Positions 1-5,288 of a DNA stretch of 8,561 nt are shown here, piece by piece. Made by a program: the position numbers and the translations under genes. Origin of the DNA: a bacterium. Its GTDB lineage: Bacteria; Sumerlaeota; Sumerlaeia; UBA8349. The notes below the pieces were generated by a model. It did not search any database. It was given only the letters and a program-made list of their open reading frames with translations, and was not told the origin of the DNA. Location: contig JABMPG010000422.1 in NCBI GenBank assembly GCA_013203855.1, positions 1 to 8,561 on the forward strand. Direction: 5' to 3'. How positions within the stretch are numbered: the first letter of the stretch is position 1; every line of letters starts with the position of its first letter.

Positions 1-404
1 GGGTCATAGTCTCCGCGCGAATATGCCTCATGTCCCTGAAGGAGGAGTTCCTCGGCGGTGTTTCGCACGGCGGGCCCGGGGGAGGGAGCGGGAGCAGGAG
101 CAGATCCACGCAACGTCGCGAGATCCTGCATGAGGTCTTCCCGGAGGGTGTCGAGCAAATTTCCCTGGCCCTGGACGTCGCGCTGCATCTGGTTGAGGGT
201 CAACTGCAGGCGCTGCATCTGGTCGGCCTGGTCGGCCTGCAACTGATTCAGTGTGAGTTTGATGTCGTTGACATCCGAGCGCAGATCCTGCACTTGGGGA
301 GAGGTGGCCGTGCAGCCAACGAACAGGAGCAGAGCGGGGAGCAACGCCGCAAAGAGACAAGAGACTCCGTCCGGAAGAACGGGGAGTCGAAATCGTTCAC
401 GCAT
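1..404 (-). CDS. ybgF: YbgF/CpoB-like tol-pal TPR lipoprotein, 3' part cut off by the window edge
   Basis: Open frame of 134 codons reading leftward from an ATG at 404, with no stop before the window edge. A GGAGG ribosome binding site lies at 411-415, six bases before the ATG. The N-terminus has a basic stretch, a hydrophobic core (about residues 16-30) and Cys31 in LFVGC, a lipobox-like end that suggests a lipoprotein; Phe at -3 is less usual. Residues 37-97 are rich in Gln, Leu and Asp with heptad-like spacing, a probable coiled coil. A Pro/Ala linker follows, then residues 116-134 (AEELLLQGHEAYSRGDYD) look like the first helix pair of a TPR. Coiled coil plus TPR directly after pal is the YbgF/CpoB arrangement; in E. 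coli CpoB links the Tol-Pal machine to peptidoglycan synthesis at division. The periplasmic location and lipid anchor are inferred. The assignment depends on the pal context; a generic TPR lipoprotein is the alternative. Confidence 0.78.
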   Translation of the reverse strand, partial: MRERFRLPVLPDGVSCLFAALLPALLLFVGCTATSPQVQDLRSDVNDIKLTLNQLQADQADQMQRLQLTLNQMQRDVQGQGNLLDTLREDLMQDLATLRGSAPAPAPSPGPAVRNTAEELLLQGHEAYSRGDYD

Positions 405-423
405 GAAAAGCCTCCAGGGCGCC

Positions 424-1041
424 CTAGTAAATGAGGAACTGGGCGCGTCGATTTTGGGCATGGGCCTCATCGGTTCCGCTCGAGTCCAGCATGCGTTCCT
501 CGCCATAGGAAATCGTGGTCAGGCGGTTCGGGTCCACTCCCATTCGAACGAGGTATTCGCGCACGGCGCTGGCCCGTTTCTGGCCGAGATTGAGATTGTA
601 CTCGATGGATCCGCGCTCATCGCAATGGCCCTCGATTTGAACGGTCAGGCCGGGATGTTCTTGGACCCACTGGGCGTTTTGCTCGAGCAGGCGCTGCGAC
701 TCGGGGCTCAGCGAATAGCTGTCATAGGCGAAATGCACCGTCTGGAGTTCGGAAACCACGGATGCTTCGGTGGCGACGGGGCGGACCTCACGCAGAGAGC
801 CGGTGTCGTCGAGCATGTTTTCGCCGAGGGGGGTCGTATCGCCGAGGCCGAAGGGCTCAATGTCGGGAGGTGGCGGGAGAACGATTTCGGGAGGCGAGTA
901 TACGGTGGAGGGTTTTGCTTCTTTCAGCCAGAACTCATACCATTTCTTGGGACGGTTGGTCTTGCAGCTCGTCATCAGTGCGGCAACGATCAGGAGCGGG
1001 AGCAAGGTCTTGAAGAGGGACGGGAACAAGCGCTGTTTCAT
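424..1041 (-). CDS. pal: Peptidoglycan-associated lipoprotein Pal
   Basis: A 205-residue protein that anchors the outer membrane to peptidoglycan as the end point of the Tol-Pal system. It starts with MKQRLFPSLF, a signal peptide ending in LMTSC, so Cys26 is the probable lipidated residue. A Pro-rich linker covers about residues 40-70. The OmpA-like peptidoglycan-binding domain covers about 101-205: VHFAYDSYSL at 102-111, then EGHCDERGS (137-145) with the Asp-Glu-Arg of the diaminopimelate-binding signature, EYNLNLGQKRA (147-157), and NRRAQFLIY at the C-terminus. The frame opens upstream to 1122, but the ATG at 1041 is preferred because it gives the signal peptide directly and has GGGAGG ten bases upstream; the 27 extra residues look like leader DNA. 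The ybgF-like gene starts 19 bases after the stop, so the two are probably one operon. No tolB lies upstream; the next gene is divergent. Length is slightly above the E. coli protein. Family identity is secure. Confidence 0.95.
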   Translation of the reverse strand: MKQRLFPSLFKTLLPLLIVAALMTSCKTNRPKKWYEFWLKEAKPSTVYSPPEIVLPPPPDIEPFGLGDTTPLGENMLDDTGSLREVRPVATEASVVSELQTVHFAYDSYSLSPESQRLLEQNAQWVQEHPGLTVQIEGHCDERGSIEYNLNLGQKRASAVREYLVRMGVDPNRLTTISYGEERMLDSSGTDEAHAQNRRAQFLIY

Positions 1042-1195
1042 GGGGGAATGGCCTCCCTTGGCCGGGAATATGGGAATCGGGAAATCAGGACGTTCGGCTC
1101 GGGTGAGGCGCGATGCAAGCAACCTTCTTTGCGCCTGCGGCGAGTCCTTGCGCCCCGGGCGCCGGGACGGCCGACGGTCCTTCTTTCCCTCTCTG

Positions 1196-1224
1196 ATTTA
1201 AGGCGGCCCGACAAGCCTTGTCAA
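1196..1224 (-). promoter_or_regulatory. Sigma-70-like promoter of the pal-ybgF operon
   Basis: Read on the minus strand there is a perfect TTGACA at 1224-1219, a 17-base spacer, and TTAAAT at 1201-1196 (four of six matches to TATAAT). Transcription would start near 1189, giving a pal leader of about 148 bases. The -35 box is perfect and the spacing ideal; the -10 is mediocre because the conserved second-position A is missing. A 6+1+6 inverted repeat overlaps the -35 (separate entry). Confidence 0.6.
1210..1222. repeat. Inverted repeat GACAAG-C-CTTGTC over the pal -35 box
   Basis: Perfect 6-bp arms around a single central base. The repeat shares four bases (1219-1222) with the -35 hexamer at 1219-1224 and extends into the spacer. 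Its position would suit a repressor operator. No regulator gene lies in the window to pair it with, and an arm of this length could arise by chance. Confidence 0.35.
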
Positions 1225-1322
1225 CAGGAATCTGGATCATAGCCGGAGGGCTCCGGGCTTGTCGTGCGCCTTCTCCGTCCTTCCATCGCCGCGACGGACC
1301 CCGTGCGGCCGATAGGATTCCC

Positions 1323-1352
1323 TTGACGCGGCGGAATGAGCCTTTCTACAAT
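1323..1352 (+). promoter_or_regulatory. Sigma-70-like promoter of the secreted-protein gene
   Basis: TTGACG (five of six) at 1323-1328, an 18-base spacer, and TACAAT (five of six) at 1347-1352. Transcription would start near 1359, about 18 bases before the ATG at 1377. The promoter lies inside the open upstream extension of the frame and therefore decides the start codon. Confidence 0.65.
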
Positions 1353-1376
1353 AATCGGGCCGACGGGAGACGCGCT

Positions 1377-2267
1377 ATGGCCGCCAGACCCACACTTTGT
1401 TCTGTCCGACGGACATCTCCGTCCCGTATTGGTTCGGGGGCGGGGCGCGGGTTTATTCTGGCCTTTCTTCTGTTGTGGAGCCCTTTTTCCTCCGGCCAGG
1501 ATTTGCCTCCCGACCCGGCCCCCCTGCCACTGGGCCAGCAGCCGACTGTCGAGGAGATCCAACCCCAGGTCCTGCCTTCGGGCGACGGGGAAGACGCCGT
1601 CCTTGTCCCCGGCGGGCCGCTTGGATTGGGAGAGGCGGAGGCAATCCTGGGAGAGGCGGGTCGATTTCTCAGCCCTGATTCGGGGACCACCCCGTCGCTG
1701 AAAGAAGTCGAGAGGGCCGCTTTCGCCATCGAACAGGTAGCTCTCTATGCGGAACAGATCAGCCGGATCATGGCCGGGAGCGTTCCCTATCGCTGGGTCC
1801 GGTTGGCCAAGAAACGGGTTGAGACGGAAGGTCTGGACCACCGTACCATGCCGTTGGACCGGCCGGTTGGCGGGGTGGGCGCGGTTCGTCTTACGCCGTT
1901 GCGCGGCGAGATGCATGTGGTGGAGGTCACTCTGGAGGATTCTCGGGGCAACCGGCGGGTTTTCCACTGCAACCGGCTGTTAGACGCGGACACGCCCCGG
2001 CACGAGGTTCTGTATCTGCCCCGTCCGGTCGAGGCCGTGGCATGTGAGATTCTGATGCGGCGGGAGGGAGAGGAACGCACGCCGATCATTCTGATCGAAC
2101 TGGGGCTGCCGGAAAGACCGGAGTATGCGCGTGAGATCGCCTCTTTCTGTCGCGATGCCCTGATGGCGCTTCGGGGGAACGATCGCGCGCGGGCTCTCGA
2201 TCTTCTGGCTCTCGCCCGGCTGCGTCTGAAGGATTTCCACATGGCATTGGCCACCCCCGATCGCTGA
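1377..2267 (+). CDS. Putative secreted protein of unknown function, 296 residues
   Basis: I do not recognise the family. The chosen ATG at 1377 follows GGGAGA with six bases of spacing and sits just downstream of the promoter at 1323-1352; the frame is open back to 1218, but those residues have no protein character. The N-terminus is basic (several Arg up to residue 24), then a hydrophobic core GFILAFLLLW (25-34) and a plausible signal peptidase site after SSG (40). Residues 41-85 are a Pro/Gly-rich linker. Residues 106-150 look alpha-helical. Residues 166-244 alternate hydrophobic and polar residues with repeated short strands (MHVVEVTLED, EVLYLPRPVEAVACEILMR, TPIILIELGL), suggesting a beta sandwich; the run is reminiscent of galactose-binding-like folds, but this is only a guess. 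The C-terminus (250-290) is helical again. There are no visible catalytic motifs and three scattered Cys (8, 198, 223; also 258). It is divergent from pal, so an envelope role is possible but unproven. Confidence 0.75.
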   Translation: MAARPTLCSVRRTSPSRIGSGAGRGFILAFLLLWSPFSSGQDLPPDPAPLPLGQQPTVEEIQPQVLPSGDGEDAVLVPGGPLGLGEAEAILGEAGRFLSPDSGTTPSLKEVERAAFAIEQVALYAEQISRIMAGSVPYRWVRLAKKRVETEGLDHRTMPLDRPVGGVGAVRLTPLRGEMHVVEVTLEDSRGNRRVFHCNRLLDADTPRHEVLYLPRPVEAVACEILMRREGEERTPIILIELGLPERPEYAREIASFCRDALMALRGNDRARALDLLALARLRLKDFHMALATPDR

Positions 2268-2282
2268 ATCCGGCGTTCCGGG

Positions 2283-2311
2283 TTGGCAGAAGGTCGGGCT
2301 CGTGGCAGAAT
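2283..2311 (+). promoter_or_regulatory. Candidate promoter for the zinc-ribbon/GDP-mannose operon
   Basis: TTGGCA (five of six) at 2283-2288, a 17-base spacer, and CAGAAT (four of six) at 2306-2311 lie in the 74-base gap before the zinc-ribbon gene. Transcription would start near 2318, about 24 bases before the ATG at 2342. The first base of the -10 is poor, so strength would be modest. Readthrough from the upstream gene is also possible, because I see no terminator between them. Confidence 0.45.
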
Positions 2312-2341
2312 AGGGCAAGTGGTCTGATTCGTGGAGGAGAA

Positions 2342-2656
2342 ATGGCACTATACGAGTATGAACATATCGGCAAGGCCTGCGCGCTGGGCAAGGTGTTTCA
2401 GGTCGAGCATTCGATGCAGGACGAGGCGCTGAAGGCCTGTCCTCGGTGCGGCGGGGAACTCAAACGTCTCATCAGCCGGGTTTTCGTCAGCACACCCACG
2501 AGCGATTCGCAGCTCAAGAACATGGGCTTTACCAAACTGGTCCGGCGCGACAGCGGTGTGTATGAGAACGTGACCGCCACCGGCAATGAATCGCGCTATG
2601 TCGAGGCGGACAAGCCCCACACCATGCCGGATCTGAAGAAGAAAATCCGTGACTGA
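2342..2656 (+). CDS. FmdB-like zinc-ribbon protein with a reduced first zinc knuckle
   Basis: A 104-residue protein with a strong GGAGGAG ribosome binding site just before the ATG. The N-terminus has the FmdB family layout: a short start MALYEYE, then a spacer, F19-Q-V-E, DEAL at 27-30, CPRCGG at 33-38 and KRLIS at 41-45. FmdB proteins are small putative regulatory or zinc-carrying proteins named after a gene next to formamidase; their biochemical role is poorly known. A normal member has a first Cys-x-x-Cys pair near residues 9-12. Here that part reads EHIGKACALGKVF, leaving only Cys13 (with His8 nearby) to pair with Cys33 and Cys36. Zinc could still be held by His8/Cys13/Cys33/Cys36, but this is inference. 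Residues 50-104 are a polar tail rich in charged residues and without clear motifs. The stop overlaps the ribosome binding site of the next gene, so the two are co-transcribed and probably coupled. Confidence 0.8.
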   Translation: MALYEYEHIGKACALGKVFQVEHSMQDEALKACPRCGGELKRLISRVFVSTPTSDSQLKNMGFTKLVRRDSGVYENVTATGNESRYVEADKPHTMPDLKKKIRD

Positions 2657-2660
2657 GGGA
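2655..2660 (+). promoter_or_regulatory. Ribosome binding site that fixes the manC start
   Basis: GAGGGA lies six bases before the ATG at 2667 and overlaps the TGA stop (2654-2656) of the zinc-ribbon gene. A GTG at 2649 in the same frame would add six residues but has no upstream purine-rich site, so 2667 is preferred. Confidence 0.65.
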
Positions 2661-2666
2661 TATACC

Positions 2667-3791
2667 ATGACCGAACAGAATGCGAGCGGGCATATCTGCG
2701 TCATTATGGCGGGCGGCTCGGGCGAGCGATTCTGGCCTCTTTCGCGCAGGCTTCACCCCAAGCAACTTCTGCGTTTGACTCACCCCGAACGAAACCTGCT
2801 CGAGACTACCGTGGACCGCATCGCGCCCCTGATTGCGCCCGAGCACACCTTTATCGCAACATCCCGCCTTCTGCAGGACCCGATTCGCCGGGGCGGGGCG
2901 GGCGTGCCGGACGAGAATGTGCTGGCGGAGCCCTGCAAACGCAACACGGCGGGCTGCCTTGCCTGGGTCGTGGCCGAGATCCAGGCACGATACGGCGAAG
3001 ATGCGGGCGACATGACCATGGCAATCCTCTCGGCGGACCACCTGGTTCCCGACGGAGAGCGTTTCCGCGAGACGATTTCGGTCGCGATGGAAGCGGCCCG
3101 AAAGGAAGACGCGCTGGTGGTGCTGGGCGTCTCTCCGAATCGGCCCGAGACCGGTTTTGGCTATATCGAGGTGGGCGAGGGCGTGGAGCCGATCAACCCG
3201 GGCTCGGGGACGGCGGTCTACCCGGTAGCGGCCTTTCGCGAGAAGCCGGACGCTGAGGCCGCGGCCGAGTTTCTCTGCACCGGACGTTTCTACTGGAACA
3301 GTGGCATGTTTTTCTGGACGGTCTCGCGGTTTCTTCTCGAAATCGAGGAAGCCAGTCCGGCCCATGCCGCCGCCATCCGCGTTCTCACCCGATGCCTGCA
3401 GGACGAGGATCTCGAACAGGCTGAACGGATCTTCGAGTCGCTGGCGAATATCTCGATCGACTACGCCCTGATGGAAAAAGCCGGAAAGGTCCTGATGGCG
3501 CGGGCCGATTTCGAATGGGATGACATCGGTTCCTGGGACGCCCTGGACCGCACCCGCGAGCATGACAGCGACGGGAACGTGGCGGTGGGCGAGCCGGTGC
3601 TCGTGGATGCGCGAGACTGCATCGTGTACAACGAACCCGGCGCGAAAGAAATGGCGGTGGGGGTCATCGGGGTGGAGGGGCTGGCGATCATCGTCTCGCG
3701 CGATGGCATTCTGGTGATTCCGAAGGAGCGGGCCCAGGAGGTCCGTCTGGTCGTGGAAGAGCTGAAGAAGAAGCAGGCCAAGCAGTTGTAG
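2667..3791 (+). CDS. manC: Mannose-1-phosphate guanylyltransferase (GDP-mannose pyrophosphorylase)
   Basis: A 374-residue cytoplasmic nucleotidyltransferase that makes GDP-mannose and pyrophosphate from mannose-1-phosphate and GTP; GDP-mannose feeds polysaccharide, lipopolysaccharide and glycoprotein mannosylation or fucose synthesis. The nucleotide-binding signature is complete: VIMAGGSGERFWPLSRR at 12-28 followed by PKQLL at 31-35. LSADHLV at 121-127 supplies the metal-binding Asp. FGYIEVG (164-170), FREKPD (190-195) and YWNSGMFFW (209-217) are the sugar-phosphate binding segments, SIDYALMEKA (263-272) is typical of the family, and WDDIGSWDAL (285-292 onward) lies near the end of the catalytic domain. 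The remaining residues to 374 form the short C-terminal beta region. There is no fused phosphomannose isomerase domain, unlike the longer bifunctional AlgA/ManC enzymes, so isomerase activity must come from elsewhere. The start is set by the GAGGGA site overlapping the preceding stop. The metallophosphoesterase gene follows after 32 bases. Confidence 0.93.
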   Translation: MTEQNASGHICVIMAGGSGERFWPLSRRLHPKQLLRLTHPERNLLETTVDRIAPLIAPEHTFIATSRLLQDPIRRGGAGVPDENVLAEPCKRNTAGCLAWVVAEIQARYGEDAGDMTMAILSADHLVPDGERFRETISVAMEAARKEDALVVLGVSPNRPETGFGYIEVGEGVEPINPGSGTAVYPVAAFREKPDAEAAAEFLCTGRFYWNSGMFFWTVSRFLLEIEEASPAHAAAIRVLTRCLQDEDLEQAERIFESLANISIDYALMEKAGKVLMARADFEWDDIGSWDALDRTREHDSDGNVAVGEPVLVDARDCIVYNEPGAKEMAVGVIGVEGLAIIVSRDGILVIPKERAQEVRLVVEELKKKQAKQL

Positions 3792-3823
3792 AGCCCGAGC
3801 GTAAAGACGGGTCGAAAGCCTTC

Positions 3824-4966
3824 ATGTTCCTGTTCTTTCTCAGTTACTTTCTGCTTTACGGCGGCGTTCATGTTTATTTTGTCTGGAAGGCGCACCGGGC
3901 GTTTCCGGGAGCGCTGGGAATCATCATTCCCGCCAGCCTGAGCCTTTTCATGCTTCTGGCGCCGATGGGGGTCCGGGCCTTCAGCGGTCGGCTGCCTTTT
4001 TTTCTTGCGCAGAGTTTCACCTTCTTGACTTACGCCTGGTTCGCGTGGATTTTCTGGTTTTTGTGCATGGGAATCCTCCTGGACCTGTGGAACCTGTTCG
4101 CCTGGGGACTGGCCCGAACGCCTTGGGTCACCGGATCGTTGGCCCTGTCCCCCCGCGTTCTTTTCGGGATCGTTATCGCCGCAATCGCGCTGGCGAGTAT
4201 GTGGGGCGTGATCGAGGCGCGCTCGGTCCGGCTTCGCGAGAAGGTCATCGAAACTGACAAGCTCCCCTCAGGCGTCGAGATCCGCATTGCGCAGATTTCC
4301 GATGTGCACCTCAGCCTGATCCTGCGTAAGGGCCAGCTCAGTCGAATTCTGAAACGCGTCAACGAGGCCCGGCCCGACCTTCTCATCAGCACGGGGGATC
4401 TGATCGACCTGGGGCTGGATCAACTGGAGAAAGAGGCCGCCCTGCTTGCCGAAATTCGACCGCCCCTGGGCAAAATCGCTATCATGGGCAATCATGAATT
4501 TTATGTAGGGATTGACAAGAGCATCGAGTTCCACGAGGCCGCCGGGTTTCCTCCCCTCCTTCGCGCCTCGGGGGTAGCCATCGGCGACTATCTGTATGTC
4601 GCGGGAGTGGACGATCCGGGACATGGCGGCAGCCACGCCTCCGCGGCCGATGAGGATGCGGCTCTGCCACCTGCGGGCTCGGAGCGATACGTTATCTTTC
4701 TTAAGCACCGTCCCGTTGTCCTCAAGAAGTCTCTGCCCCGCTTCGACCTCCAGCTTTCCGGCCACGTTCACGGCGGACAGATCTTCCCATTCGGTTGCCT
4801 CGTTGGCCTTTTCTTCGACTACGGCGTGGGCTGGCACAGTCTTGGCGAGCGAGCCGAGATGTACGTTACGACCGGTTCGGGGACCTGGGGCCCTCCCTTT
4901 CGCGTTCTCGCACCGCCCGAAGTGGTCCTTGTCCGGATCGTGGGGGCCGGAATCCGGGAGCAGTGA
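3824..4966 (+). CDS. Membrane-anchored calcineurin-like metallophosphoesterase (YkuE/YaeI type)
   Basis: A 380-residue protein with an N-terminal membrane domain and a C-terminal phosphoesterase domain. Hydrophobic spans lie near residues 1-20, 30-50, 64-94 and 111-130. The catalytic domain, about 150-375, has every metal-binding motif of the family in order: SDVH (159-162), GDLID (191-195), GNHE (222-225), KHRP (294-297) and GHVHGGQ (313-319). Such enzymes bind two divalent metals and cleave phosphomono- or diesters. YkuE- and YaeI-type members have been linked to lipid or cell-wall phosphoesters, so a membrane lipid substrate is the best guess; I cannot tell which face of the membrane the domain is on. 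The ATG at 3824 has no clear ribosome binding site, yet it begins directly with a hydrophobic helix and sits 32 bases after manC, suggesting translation by coupling or reinitiation. The ending VLVRIVGAG is typical. The family call is firm; the substrate is unknown. Confidence 0.9.
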   Translation: MFLFFLSYFLLYGGVHVYFVWKAHRAFPGALGIIIPASLSLFMLLAPMGVRAFSGRLPFFLAQSFTFLTYAWFAWIFWFLCMGILLDLWNLFAWGLARTPWVTGSLALSPRVLFGIVIAAIALASMWGVIEARSVRLREKVIETDKLPSGVEIRIAQISDVHLSLILRKGQLSRILKRVNEARPDLLISTGDLIDLGLDQLEKEAALLAEIRPPLGKIAIMGNHEFYVGIDKSIEFHEAAGFPPLLRASGVAIGDYLYVAGVDDPGHGGSHASAADEDAALPPAGSERYVIFLKHRPVVLKKSLPRFDLQLSGHVHGGQIFPFGCLVGLFFDYGVGWHSLGERAEMYVTTGSGTWGPPFRVLAPPEVVLVRIVGAGIREQ

Positions 4967-5288
4967 AGCGCGGAGGAAAGGAGCCTTCGCCATAGAAGGG
5001 CCGATCACGCCTTGGCGGGCTCGTGAAGCCCCGAAACGCAAGAAAGACCAGCCCAAATCCCAAAATCGGGCCAGGAATCGCCTGCCGGGCACTGCGCGCA
5101 CCTCCTCGTTTCGTCCGTGTAGGGTCAAGGAGTTTTCTGCGGCCGGGCTTTTTCCGCTTTACGCGCGTGCGTTTTCTGCCGATAGTAATAGTGCTCGGGG
5201 CGGGCGAGGCGGTCCTGTGCGCAATCGTCCGGTCGCATTTCCTTTCTCCCCCCCTATCCCGCGTTGTTCTGCCTGAAAGGCTTTCTGA
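4967..5288. other. 322-base intergenic region before glgP, no firm gene
   Basis: I find no RNA gene, strong promoter or terminator here. Two weak short frames occupy overlapping parts on opposite strands. On the plus strand, a frame open from 5023 (41 residues if started at the GTG at 5167) encodes one hydrophobic stretch FLPIVIVLGAGEAVLCAIV, and its stop overlaps the glgP start as ATGA. On the minus strand, a 37-residue basic frame at 5238-5125 is preceded by a purine-rich GGGGAG. Both cannot easily be real, and either may be chance. The AAAGG at 5276-5280 is the probable glgP ribosome binding site. The glgP promoter is not obvious. Confidence 0.5.

Larger units (their letters stand above)
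1042..1376. promoter_or_regulatory. Divergent intergenic region between pal and the secreted-protein gene
   Basis: This 335-base stretch separates two outward-facing genes and contains no convincing coding sequence. It holds a minus-strand promoter (1196-1224) and a plus-strand promoter (1323-1352), listed separately, with predicted transcription starts about 170 bases apart. The pal side is a leader of roughly 148 bases that is GC-rich near its start, including a GCGCC/GGCGC hairpin at 1150-1162. Between the promoters there is a 6-bp inverted repeat CCGGAG/CTCCGG with a two-base centre at 1243-1256. Open frames run into this region from both flanking genes, but the promoters lie inside them, which argues against the longer starts. 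Confidence 0.7.

Noticed and set aside
1042..1122. 27-residue N-terminal extension of Pal
   Set aside because: It would place a lipoprotein signal peptide internally; the ATG at 1041 has a ribosome binding site and starts the signal peptide directly.
253..1242. Plus-strand frame of 329 codons across pal
   Set aside because: It is antisense to pal, which has a lipobox, OmpA-domain motifs and a ribosome binding site. The product shows no protein family features.
1218..1376. Upstream extension of the secreted-protein frame, with a possible TTG start at 1218
   Set aside because: The best promoter (1323-1352) lies inside it, and the signal peptide starts correctly from the ATG at 1377, which has its own ribosome binding site.
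2529..3563. Minus-strand frame of 344 codons across manC
   Set aside because: Antisense to a gene carrying all GDP-mannose pyrophosphorylase motifs; the composition is low in hydrophobic pattern.
4967..5288. Intrinsic terminator after the metallophosphoesterase gene
   Set aside because: GC-rich segments and T-runs such as the one near 5151 are present, but I find no stem with the T-run directly after it.
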